The notes under the pieces: generated by a model
What the model saw: the letters and a program-made list of their open reading frames with translations, nothing else
Told to the model about the DNA's origin: nothing
Databases searched by the model: none
Program-made: the position numbers and the translations under genes
Assembly: GCA_963676345.2 (NCBI GenBank)
Contig: CAXXTS010000002.1
Coordinates: 992,001-1,056,000, forward strand
Length of the DNA: 64,000 nucleotides
Direction of reading: 5' to 3'
Source of the DNA: G963665925 sp963676345
GTDB taxonomy: Bacteria; Bacillota; Clostridia; Peptostreptococcales; Acidaminobacteraceae
Part shown: positions 17,181-25,105 of the stretch, piece after piece
Layout of the letters: the number at the start of each line of letters is the position of its first letter
How positions within the stretch are numbered: the stretch's first letter is position 1

Positions 17181-17732
17181 CTAAAATCGGAAGTCACACC
17201 CTTCAACATGGTCATTCACAACCCCAACAGCCTGCAGATGAGAATACATGATCACAGGTCCTAAGAACTTCATCCCCCGCTTTTTTAAATCCTTGCTAAT
17301 CTGAACAGAAAGCTCTGTTTTAGCAGGTATAGCGTCTACAGTCTTATAATGCCCTACAAGAACTTCACCCTGAGTATGTCCCCAAAGATAGGCATCAAAG
17401 CTGCCGTACTCTTTCTGTATATCTAAAAACACTTGGGCATTGGTAATGGCAGATTCAATTTTTCTTCTATTGCGGACAATACCATCGTTTTGCATAAGGC
17501 GCTCTACGTCTTCCTGCGTAAAGACTGCAACGCGTACAGGATCAAACTGGGCAAAGGCTTCACGGTAGGCTTCCCGCTTTCTCAAAATTGTAATCCAGCT
17601 GAGTCCCGCCTGCGCCGATTCAAGCACAAGAAACTCAAAGTGCAGCCGGTCATCGTGTACGGGTTTTCCCCATTCTTCATCATGATACTGAACATACAGC
17701 GGGTCGTCACCGCACCACGCACACCTTCTCAT
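17181..17732 (-). CDS. tag: DNA-3-methyladenine glycosylase I
   Basis: Removes 3-methyladenine from alkylated DNA to start base excision repair. The protein has the Tag opening RCAWCGDDPLYVQYHDEEWG with the zinc ligands Cys4 and His17 and the C-terminal pair in NDHVEGCDF; the catalytic-pocket segment QAGLSWITILRKRE is present. Length 183 residues is typical. Its ATG overlaps the stop codon of the upstream flavoprotein gene by 4 bases, so translation is probably coupled. Confidence 0.95.
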   Translation of the reverse strand: MRRCAWCGDDPLYVQYHDEEWGKPVHDDRLHFEFLVLESAQAGLSWITILRKREAYREAFAQFDPVRVAVFTQEDVERLMQNDGIVRNRRKIESAITNAQVFLDIQKEYGSFDAYLWGHTQGEVLVGHYKTVDAIPAKTELSVQISKDLKKRGMKFLGPVIMYSHLQAVGVVNDHVEGCDFRF

Positions 17733-18955
17733 ATTGCCCCCTCCTCTTCAAGCCTCTTACGAACGGACATTGCTGCCATCATTCCACTGGAAAACGCCCA
17801 CTGGATATTATAGCCTCCAGAATCGCCGTCAACATCAAGCACTTCTCCTGCAAAATATAAGCCTGTAACAAGCTTAGACGCCATGGTCGATGACAAGACT
17901 TCCTTAAGCGACACGCCACCAGCTGTTGCCATAGCACTTTTAAGCGCACCCAGGCTCTTTATTGTCATTGGAAACTGATGGGCATGCTGGAGGAGCCATT
18001 TCCTTGCAGCCTTTGTAAGCTCTGCACACACAGTCTCTTCGTCAACACCCTCTGCAAGTTTAACAAGTACCTCAGCATTTCTCTTGGTCATACATTCTGA
18101 AAGGATGTTCTTCACACGTTTTTTATTGCCCTTTAGAAGCTTATCTTCCAGTATATGGCGTGTGATATCCTCATTGAGCATATTGAGCTCCAGGCGGTCC
18201 CCTGTCTCGAAATACCGGCTGTTATCTAAAATACACGGCCCACTGAGTCCTGTATGGGTAATCAGTATATCCCCCATATAGCTTGCAAGCTTTTTATTTT
18301 GTCTATAGTGTGTAAGCCTTCCCTTAGGGTAAACTGTGCCCGCCAGCTCTGACAGTTTAAACTCAGCGATGTATACCGGTGAAAGCCCTGGTCTAGGTGC
18401 TTGGATGGTATGTCCAAGCTGAGCTGCAAGTTCAAATCCGCTCCCGTCTGAACCGGTCATCGGATACGATGCGCCTCCAGCAGCTATAATCAGGCACTTT
18501 GATTTCCACTGAGTCTGATTCCCATAAACCATAAAACCATCGGCTTGTCGCTGAACACGTAATGCCTTGCTCTCAGTACAAATTTGGACGCCGTTCTTTT
18601 CATTCCTATTGCGAAGTGCCTTAAACACATCCCAAGCATCCAGACTCCTTGGAAATACTTTTCCGTCTTCTCGTACATGGGCTTTAAGACCTGCTTCGCT
18701 GAAAAACGCGATCACCGCTTCATTGGTGAAGCCTGACAGGGCTTTTCTCACAAATTTATCGTGTGCGCCATATCTTTTAAAAAAAGTACGAATCGGCCCC
18801 GAATGTGTAAAGTTGCACTGTCCAGATCCTGATATTAGAAGCTTTTGAGCAGGTTTTTTTGCCCCCTCCAGTACCAGTGTTTTCACACCCTCAAGATGTG
18901 CACCTGCCATGAGTCCCGCTGGGCCTGCCCCAATTATTATGCAGTCATAAATCAT
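17729..18955 (-). CDS. HI0933/BaiN-family FAD-dependent oxidoreductase
   Basis: A 408-residue flavoprotein of the HI0933/YhiN/BaiN group. It begins with the dinucleotide-binding motif IIGAGPAGLMAG (residues 7-18), carries the family motif LLISGSGQCNFTHSG, and ends with VTGLYFAGEVLDVDGDSGGYNIQWAFSSG. One member reduces bile acid intermediates, but most have no known substrate. The start at 18955 follows AGGTGA by 3 bases. It is coupled to tag. Confidence 0.88.
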   Translation of the reverse strand: MIYDCIIIGAGPAGLMAGAHLEGVKTLVLEGAKKPAQKLLISGSGQCNFTHSGPIRTFFKRYGAHDKFVRKALSGFTNEAVIAFFSEAGLKAHVREDGKVFPRSLDAWDVFKALRNRNEKNGVQICTESKALRVQRQADGFMVYGNQTQWKSKCLIIAAGGASYPMTGSDGSGFELAAQLGHTIQAPRPGLSPVYIAEFKLSELAGTVYPKGRLTHYRQNKKLASYMGDILITHTGLSGPCILDNSRYFETGDRLELNMLNEDITRHILEDKLLKGNKKRVKNILSECMTKRNAEVLVKLAEGVDEETVCAELTKAARKWLLQHAHQFPMTIKSLGALKSAMATAGGVSLKEVLSSTMASKLVTGLYFAGEVLDVDGDSGGYNIQWAFSSGMMAAMSVRKRLEEEGAI

Positions 18956-19065
18956 GTTTCACCTGCTTTCACACACACCTGTTCTTTACGCACTAAAGAA
19001 ACCCGTCCAGATATCACGCATTAAAGCATTCTGAAACGGATTTCATTTCACACTATTTTCAAACT

Positions 19066-19131
19066 CAGTTTAGATTTTATACTACTTCAGTTTAAATTTC
19101 ATTTTATCTCTGTTCAAATTTCATTCTGCAG
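19066..19131. repeat. Three degenerate 22-base direct repeats
   Basis: Three head-to-tail units starting at 19066, 19088 and 19110 share the pattern C.GTT.A.ATTT.AT. They fill the gap between proC (stop at 19144) and the flavoprotein start. No coding or terminator signal is obvious; they may be a decayed tandem repeat. Confidence 0.4.
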
Positions 19132-19143
19132 CTTTAATGCCCA

Positions 19144-19944
19144 TTAAGACTTAAGTGCCTCAGCCTTGTCCACGGTTCTGCGTACGGCTTCAATAACAGC
19201 TGTTCTAAAACCCGCAGCTTCAAGAGCAGAAACGCCTTCAATGGTTGTGCCTCCTGGAGAACAAACTTGATCTTTAAGCAGGCCTGGATGTTTGCCTGTT
19301 TCAAGCACCATCTCGGCAGCACCCTTGACTGCCTGTGCCGCAAACTCAACAGCTTGATCTCTTGGCAATCCTTTTAAAACAGCTCCATCAGCCAGTGCCT
19401 CGATCATCATATACACAAAAGCTGGTGAAGATCCGCTTGCACCAATCACTGCTTCCATTTTATTTTCTTCAACGACCACAGCACGACCCACGCTTGAAAA
19501 CAGTCCCACTACAAAATCAACTTCTGCCTGAACACTTTGCTTATTAGGTGTCACTGCAATCATACCCAGTCCAACCTGCATTGGTGTATTGGGCATTGTT
19601 CGAATGATTTTTCGCTTTTTACCGGTCCACGTTTCCATCATGTCCAGTGTTACACCTGCCGCGACTGTAACAATAACGGTTTTGTCCAGTAAAACCGACT
19701 GAATATCACTTAGAACCGCCTCATACTGATATGGCTTCACAGCCAGTACTAGAAAATCAACATTTTCAGTCACAGCTTGATTCGTGGTCAGTGCATGACA
19801 GCCCAGCGACTCAATGTCCTCTCTTACTTGCTCAATTGACAGTGTGGAAATATAAATATCCCCTGCATCAATATACCCAGACTTCACAACGCCTTCTACG
19901 AGTGCTCTTGCAATGTTGCCGTATCCAATTACGCCTAATTTCAT
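19144..19944 (-). CDS. proC: Pyrroline-5-carboxylate reductase
   Basis: Catalyses the NAD(P)H-dependent last step of proline synthesis. The N-terminal Rossmann motif is GVIGYGNIARALVEG, and the C-terminal signature reads DQVCSPGGTTIEGVSALE. It has 266 residues from the ATG at 19944, which follows GGAGG by 5 bases; a TTG further upstream would overlap the ribosome site. It follows the response regulator gene by about 20 bases on the same strand. Confidence 0.95.
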   Translation of the reverse strand: MKLGVIGYGNIARALVEGVVKSGYIDAGDIYISTLSIEQVREDIESLGCHALTTNQAVTENVDFLVLAVKPYQYEAVLSDIQSVLLDKTVIVTVAAGVTLDMMETWTGKKRKIIRTMPNTPMQVGLGMIAVTPNKQSVQAEVDFVVGLFSSVGRAVVVEENKMEAVIGASGSSPAFVYMMIEALADGAVLKGLPRDQAVEFAAQAVKGAAEMVLETGKHPGLLKDQVCSPGGTTIEGVSALEAAGFRTAVIEAVRRTVDKAEALKS

Positions 19945-19963
19945 ACCTGCCTCCAAGCCCTAT

Positions 19964-20767
19964 TTATTGTTCATCTCTTCTATCCATTTTTGACAAAATT
20001 TCTTCTTTAGTCAAGCCATCTTCAGGAAATGTAACATAATCATTGACTAAATTACAAGTAGCAAGGCTGGTATCGGCTTCCTTTAATGTTTCAAATATGG
20101 ATTGAAGTTTAGATTCTAATACAATTCGCCCTCTATCACCGCAAAAGGGAAAGAAACTCACAAAGTGATTCAGACCCAGTGATACCAGCGCATCCGTCTC
20201 CCAGTAGGTGCCCTGGAGCTGTGCAAGGAATCTAGGGGATACGCGCACAGCTGCATCTGTACCGTTCTCTCCGAGTACACTGCTAAAGCATATTGTCAGA
20301 TCATAGGACCCTTTTTGAGCTTTTCGAATTTCACCAGCTAGATAACGCGTAATGTCCACTGATATTTTTTCGCCTGCACTGGTAGCTGGCGTAACAGGCG
20401 TTGTTAGACCCACATTTCTTTTGATTCGACTGATGAGGGTCTCATCATCGACCGATTTGAGTACGTAATCACTTGCTCCAAGCTTCATGGCGCTGATAAA
20501 TCCCTTCCTAGAAGAGGACGATGTGAAAATAACCAAGGGAATGGCCGGATGCGCAACTCTGAAATCGCTCATCCGCTCGACCAATATGGGATCATCGAAA
20601 TTAATATCTGCCATAATGCAATCTACTTGGAATGTGTCATGATCAACCAAATTGACCATTTGACCATAACTCATCGCCTCATGCACACGTATATCGGTCA
20701 TACTCAGCAAGCCTTTGATTCTACTGCGTATAAATGCTTTTTCGTCGAATAATACGAGATGATTCAT
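19964..20767 (-). CDS. Response regulator with a degenerate GGDEF-like output domain
   Basis: The receiver domain (1-118) has the acidic pair Asp8/Glu9, phospho-acceptor Asp54, Thr82/Ser83 and Lys104. Residues about 135-245 have the outline of a diguanylate cyclase domain (SYDLTICFSS..., then TDALVSLGLNHFVSFFP), but the GGDEF signature reads LGLNHF (197-202), so cyclase activity is not expected. It could bind a nucleotide or a partner. No histidine kinase is adjacent. GGGAG precedes the ATG at 20767. It lies upstream of proC and divergent from the EF-hand gene. Confidence 0.75.
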   Translation of the reverse strand: MNHLVLFDEKAFIRSRIKGLLSMTDIRVHEAMSYGQMVNLVDHDTFQVDCIMADINFDDPILVERMSDFRVAHPAIPLVIFTSSSSRKGFISAMKLGASDYVLKSVDDETLISRIKRNVGLTTPVTPATSAGEKISVDITRYLAGEIRKAQKGSYDLTICFSSVLGENGTDAAVRVSPRFLAQLQGTYWETDALVSLGLNHFVSFFPFCGDRGRIVLESKLQSIFETLKEADTSLATCNLVNDYVTFPEDGLTKEEILSKMDRRDEQ

Positions 20768-20850
20768 ATCTGCGCTCCCTTCTGTACATTACTTATACCC
20801 AGAGAAATCATGTCGTAGACCCTACAAAAGACCTATTTTTTAATTGCGCC

Positions 20851-20877
20851 TAAGTTTTTAGAATATTCTAACGATAA
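20851..20877 (+). promoter_or_regulatory. Candidate sigma-D (sigma-28, motility) promoter
   Basis: TAAG (20851-20854), 15 bases, then AACGATAA (20870-20877) resembles the Firmicutes sigma-D consensus TAAA-N15-GCCGATAT. The spacer contains the palindrome TTAGAATATTCTAA (20858-20871), which overlaps the -10. It is 46 bases before the start codon of the EF-hand protein gene. Confidence 0.55.
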
Positions 20878-20922
20878 TATAGATATAGGAGTTCAATGCA
20901 CGTCTACACGGAGGTGAGACAT

Positions 20923-21990
20923 ATGAGGATTGAGAGTTCTTCGATACGCATGGAAGCACATCGAGAATTCAAAAAGACGGAAACCTCAAGCACACAACTC
21001 CAGTTATGGCAATCAGAGCTTAATTTAGCAAAACAAGATTCCCTAAGTTTATCACCAGAGGGAGTCGGCCTACTTGAAAAGGACGCACCCCAGTCACAGC
21101 AAACCGAAATGATAGAAGAACTTGAACAAACCCCTGACAAACTGGACCTTCATCTTTCAGATGAAGACAAGCTTAAAATCCGTCTGCTTGAAGAATTAAT
21201 TTCATGGATGACAGGAAAGAGATTTAAGTTTCAACTCATTGGCCTCAGACGCGCTGCTCAACGCAGCGAGGATGATCAGGCCAATGCCCCTACTGGCACG
21301 GCTCGAAACGTTCAGTCCTTCCGAGGCTGGGGGATGCACTACAGAAAGGCCGTTACTAAGCACGAATCAGAAAAAATGACCTTTTCTGCGAGTGGAACTG
21401 TTAAGGACAGCACTGGCAAGGAAATAAATTTTGACTTAAATCTGATGATGAAACGTGAAAAACATGAAAGCAGTGTAACCGATGTTCAGCTGGGACAGGC
21501 AATCATTGATCCGATTGTCATTCAAACGGACCATATTCCACCCGGACTCAGTGATCAGAAAATCCGCTTTGATCTCGACTTAGATGGCGAGCTGGACAAT
21601 GTTAGTGTTCCAAGGGATGGTAGTGGTTTTCTCGTATACGACCGCAACAAAAACGGCATGATCGATGATGGCTCTGAACTCTTTGGACCTTCAACCAATC
21701 ATGGATTCTCTGAACTAAGGGCGCTAGATGATGACCATAATGGCTGGCTTGATGAAAATGATCTTGCTTTTGATAAGCTGCAAATTTGGTCTATGAATGC
21801 GTCTGGTCAAATGGAGTTGTCTGGACTTATCGACTCTGATGTAGGTGCTATTTACCTCGGTTCTGCTTCAACAGAATATACTTTGACTGACAGCAATTTC
21901 GATGAAAATGGTCAGCTTCGCGAAAGCGGTATATACCTTAAAGAAAGCGGCGGAGTCAGTTCCATTCACGAACTGGACATCCGTGTGTGA
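20923..21990 (+). CDS. EF-hand/dockerin-like calcium-binding protein of unknown function
   Basis: A 355-residue protein with no signal peptide. The N-terminal 75 residues are hydrophilic and low in complexity; the middle (155-200) is beta-rich. Three calcium-loop-like motifs follow: DLDLDGELDN (217-226), DRNKNGMIDDGSELFG (240-255) and DDDHNGWLDENDLAF (269-283), each with the spaced Asp/Asn pattern. The ATG at 20923 follows GGAGGTGA by 5 bases. A sigma-D-like promoter suggests motility-linked expression. It may be a calcium-responsive cytoplasmic or non-classically exported protein; the function is unknown. Confidence 0.7.
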   Translation: MRIESSSIRMEAHREFKKTETSSTQLQLWQSELNLAKQDSLSLSPEGVGLLEKDAPQSQQTEMIEELEQTPDKLDLHLSDEDKLKIRLLEELISWMTGKRFKFQLIGLRRAAQRSEDDQANAPTGTARNVQSFRGWGMHYRKAVTKHESEKMTFSASGTVKDSTGKEINFDLNLMMKREKHESSVTDVQLGQAIIDPIVIQTDHIPPGLSDQKIRFDLDLDGELDNVSVPRDGSGFLVYDRNKNGMIDDGSELFGPSTNHGFSELRALDDDHNGWLDENDLAFDKLQIWSMNASGQMELSGLIDSDVGAIYLGSASTEYTLTDSNFDENGQLRESGIYLKESGGVSSIHELDIRV

Positions 21991-22029
21991 AAAGTCCTAT
22001 GAAATAAGTTCCAATTCATAGTATAATTA

Positions 22030-22060
22030 ATAGCGAGCAGGCTTTTTCTGCTCGCTATTT
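22030..22060 (+). terminator. Terminator after the EF-hand protein gene
   Basis: ATAGCGAGCAG and CTGCTCGCTAT form a perfect 11-bp stem with a 7-base loop, followed by TTT. It lies 40 bases after the stop codon and just before the ribosome site of the next gene, so it could also act as a leader attenuator of that gene. Confidence 0.75.
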
Positions 22061-22081
22061 CTGACTTTGGAGGTGACAACG

Positions 22082-23320
22082 TTGCAAAGCACGCACTTAA
22101 CATCCATCCTGAATGCATACAAAAACGGCGTTGTACCCGCTACTATTCCAAAGTCTCTATTTGTTGGCAGAGAAGAGGAACAATCTGAGTTTAAGCGCTG
22201 CTTTAAAAACACAGCCGACGGCATCAGCTGTATTAAGTGGATTGTTGGCGAATATGGTACAGGCAAAACCTTTATGCTCCACCAGCTGAAGGAAGATGCC
22301 TTAAAAGACGATTTTATTGTTTCTCATATACAAATTGACAAGACCTTCAGGTTTAACAACTTAGAACAAATGTATTACAGAATAATGCACAATCTGTTTG
22401 TTAAGAGTGTTACCGGGCGCAAATGCAGTTTTGATGACCTCTTTGACATTTGGATTGAAAACTTACAAAACACACCCAACCGTGCGCAATCTGCTGAAGA
22501 GCTTAACCGTGTTATTGTAACACTCAACCGGTTTAACAATGCATTTTCAAGGTCTTTTCTCGCATACATCCGCGCCCGAATAAAAAAAGATCATGCCATT
22601 TCAGAGGCCGTTGCCGCATGGATTACGGGTGAAAAAAACATCCCTGCCTCCTTAAAAAAACAAGTTGGCATTGTCGGCGGGGTTGATAAGTTCAATATGA
22701 TGGACTTTATGCGCGCCTTTACACACCTGATTACCCTCCTTGGCTACAAGGGGTTTGTTGTATTGGTTGACGAACTCGATTTAATTATTGAAGAAAGGAA
22801 GGACATTCGCTTAAACGCCTATGCCAACCTAAGACAAATAATCGATCTGACGAGTACAGGAGAGCTCAATCAAACATTTTTTGTACTCTCCGGGACACCG
22901 CGACTCATTCACGATGAGAAAGGGGTGGGATCATACGGCGCACTGGCTCAGCGACTTGGGCACGCCATTGATCCAAAACGTAAAAATATGGGCGACTTAC
23001 GCCAACCCATCCTGTGGCTCAGCCCTCTTGGGGATGCTGCGTTTTTGGAATTCACACGTGCACTCTCTAAACTCTACGCACATCATTATCCACTCGAGCT
23101 GAAAATCAGTACAGAATCTTTAAAAAACTGGGTTCTGCTTTCATACCACAAAGAAGGCACTGATTTAAAAATGCTTACTTTTAGAGACTTTTCAACAAAA
23201 TTGCTCGAGATTCTGGACATTATACAGCAAAACCCAGATAACAATGTTTTTCGTTCTGAGCTTCTTGCTTCGCAGCAAAATGGTCAGATGATTTTCAAAA
23301 CCAAATCTATTTCCGGATAA
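22082..23320 (+). CDS. BrxC/BrxD-type (DUF2791) P-loop ATPase, solitary
   Basis: A 412-residue ATPase matching the pattern of BREX ATP-binding proteins: FVGREEE at residues 27-33, Walker A GEYGTGKT (56-63) and Walker B VVLVDELDLI (226-235), then a sensor-like FFVLSGTPRL. In BREX defence islands such proteins act with a methylase (PglX), PglZ and others, none of which is present here. The TTG at 22082 is chosen because GGAGGTGA lies 5-6 bases upstream; the TTG at 22067 would overlap that site. It might be a stand-alone regulator or a defence remnant. Confidence 0.7.
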   Translation: MQSTHLTSILNAYKNGVVPATIPKSLFVGREEEQSEFKRCFKNTADGISCIKWIVGEYGTGKTFMLHQLKEDALKDDFIVSHIQIDKTFRFNNLEQMYYRIMHNLFVKSVTGRKCSFDDLFDIWIENLQNTPNRAQSAEELNRVIVTLNRFNNAFSRSFLAYIRARIKKDHAISEAVAAWITGEKNIPASLKKQVGIVGGVDKFNMMDFMRAFTHLITLLGYKGFVVLVDELDLIIEERKDIRLNAYANLRQIIDLTSTGELNQTFFVLSGTPRLIHDEKGVGSYGALAQRLGHAIDPKRKNMGDLRQPILWLSPLGDAAFLEFTRALSKLYAHHYPLELKISTESLKNWVLLSYHKEGTDLKMLTFRDFSTKLLEILDIIQQNPDNNVFRSELLASQQNGQMIFKTKSISG

Positions 23321-23386
23321 TTCAAATACAGTTCACATCTATCCGGTATACTATACTTAAAATTTTATAGAAAGTTGAGTTTAATC

Positions 23387-24457
23387 ATGTACCGTTTAAA
23401 ACAACTACGTAGTTTATTAAATCTGCTTACAGCCTTTTTAATGGTTGTACTTTTGTTCTACGGTGACACGACGCTCTTTGCGCTCGCCTATATTTTCATT
23501 ACACTGCTTATGATTGGGCATACATTCCGTATTGAAGAAGAAAGCAAGACCAGAGCCATACTCGTCACAGTTTATATCACAGTCCTGGGCCTTAAGCTTA
23601 TTTTCAGCAATGTCGGCATCTTTGGTGAAGGACTCTTTGGACTCCCAAGAGCAGTAGCCAAACTGATTGGGGTCACTTTGATATATGTGCCTTTTCTCAT
23701 AGACCACTTCGTTACGGTGAAACGCTATACACAGTTCTTCTTCCCTTCAATGGAAGAAATTGCATCCTTTAGTTTTCATCAGTTTAGAAATAATAAAGTG
23801 CTCATTAAAGACAAGTTGCGTATGGTACAAAAAGCCCGTGCCAGTATTTCTAGGGAAAATCTGGATGAAATTCTGCGTGACATTCCCCGTCACAGTTCAC
23901 GTAAATACATAAACAATGGCAGCCTAACGGAGGCCTACTTTAATCAGGCCTATGACAGCCTTAAGGACCCTCATCTTTATATCATAATCTCAAATACGGG
24001 CAGTGCAGCAAGTGAAGTGATTTCCATGTTTACGAGCAAGGAATACAACCACGCTTCCATTTCGTTTGATTATGACCTTAAGACCATCATCAGCTATAAC
24101 GGTGGTGAAAAAGTGTATCCACCGGGGCTCAATGCGGAAATGGTTCAGTATTTTAATAAGAAGAGCGATGCGTCTATTATGGTTTATAAAATGCAGGTTA
24201 CGCCTGATCAAAAGAAACGCCTTATCGATGAAATTAAGAAAATCAATGAGGAAGGCAGCGCATACAATTTGCTCGGATTGGTCCTTCGATACTCACACAA
24301 GCCAAATATCATGTTCTGTTCGCAATTTGTCTACAAAATGTTGAAGCTGGCAGACCTGCAGTATTTCGAGAAAAAAGAGACCAATGTCAAACCCACAGAT
24401 TTCGTCGAACTTGACTATAAACGTCGGCTTGAATTTGCCTACGAAATCCACTTTTAA
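23387..24457 (+). CDS. Membrane-anchored permuted papain-like (YiiX/C92-type, NlpC/P60-related) protein
   Basis: A 356-residue protein with about four N-terminal membrane helices (residues 10-108) and a cytoplasmic or external C-terminal domain. That domain has the permuted NlpC/P60 order: a conserved His222 in KEYNHASISFD and Cys311 in IMFCSQFVYKML, with GSAASEVISMF before them, as in YiiX/YycO-type amidases. The substrate is unknown; members act on lipids or amides. Start uncertain: ATG at 23387 or TTG at 23375, both with a weak ribosome site. It is 66 bases downstream of the ATPase gene. Confidence 0.65.
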   Translation: MYRLKQLRSLLNLLTAFLMVVLLFYGDTTLFALAYIFITLLMIGHTFRIEEESKTRAILVTVYITVLGLKLIFSNVGIFGEGLFGLPRAVAKLIGVTLIYVPFLIDHFVTVKRYTQFFFPSMEEIASFSFHQFRNNKVLIKDKLRMVQKARASISRENLDEILRDIPRHSSRKYINNGSLTEAYFNQAYDSLKDPHLYIIISNTGSAASEVISMFTSKEYNHASISFDYDLKTIISYNGGEKVYPPGLNAEMVQYFNKKSDASIMVYKMQVTPDQKKRLIDEIKKINEEGSAYNLLGLVLRYSHKPNIMFCSQFVYKMLKLADLQYFEKKETNVKPTDFVELDYKRRLEFAYEIHF

Positions 24458-24472
24458 ATCCTATGCAAACAT

Positions 24473-24511
24473 AAAATCAGGTATTCCAATTTATTTGAAA
24501 TACCTGATTTT
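24473..24511. terminator. Bidirectional terminator between converging genes
   Basis: AAAATCAGGTATT and AATACCTGATTTT form a perfect 13-bp stem with A/T tracts on both sides. It ends the papain-like gene on the plus strand and touches the cheY-like stop codon on the minus strand. Confidence 0.85.
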
Positions 24512-24873
24512 CATTCTTCCATAACGAGTCTTATAATTTCCAGCACATTTTTATCATCAAAAGGTTTTATAATATAATGCTTTGCGCCACTTTCCAGGGC
24601 TTCAAACACCAACTTCTTTTGATCAATTGCACTGATCATAATCACACGAGCATCTGGAAAACTGTTAATTATTTTTTCTAGGGCAGCTATGCCATCGACA
24701 ATGGGCATCGTAATGTCCATAGTTACGACATCCGGCTGCTTGAGTTTATATTCATTGAAAGCTTCCTGACCATTAGAAGCTTCACCAACGACTTCATGTC
24801 CACCCTTAACGAGTAGTCTTCTCAGTGTCTTTCGTATAACCACTGAGTCGTCAGCAATGAGAATATTCGCCAT
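24511..24873 (-). CDS. CheY-like single-domain response regulator
   Basis: A 120-residue stand-alone receiver domain. Asp9/Asp10 (IADDS), phospho-acceptor Asp53 (VTMDITMP), Ser80 region (IMISAID) and Lys103 (IIKPFDD) are all present, so it should accept a phosphoryl group. It probably signals by protein contact, for example to a flagellar switch or another output; the target is not shown. GGAGG precedes the ATG at 24873. Confidence 0.9.
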   Translation of the reverse strand: MANILIADDSVVIRKTLRRLLVKGGHEVVGEASNGQEAFNEYKLKQPDVVTMDITMPIVDGIAALEKIINSFPDARVIMISAIDQKKLVFEALESGAKHYIIKPFDDKNVLEIIRLVMEE

Positions 24874-25043
24874 ATAAATCCTCCCTCTGCTCTACTGAAC
24901 CTGGTATATTCATGAAAAGTACATGCAGGGTGCTCGCGCGCCATGTACACAGCATAAATAGTTCAGCTTAGCCCTAATATACCCGTAATTTGGTAGAAAA
25001 AAACTCAAAGACCATGGAATTTTTATGAAAATCGTTATTGCGC

Positions 25044-25072
25044 TTGAATAATTTGGTTACAAACATTATTAT
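25044..25072 (+). promoter_or_regulatory. Predicted vegetative promoter of mnmH
   Basis: TTGAAT (25044-25049), a 17-base spacer and TATTAT (25067-25072), 33 bases before the start codon. Two mismatches to the sigma-A consensus in total. Confidence 0.55.
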
Positions 25073-25105
25073 AGTAATGTTATCTGCAAGGACGGAGGAA
25101 ACCCT

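Noticed and set aside
22067..22081. Earlier TTG start for the BREX-type ATPase
   Set aside because: It lies within the GGAGGTGA ribosome site that serves the TTG at 22082.
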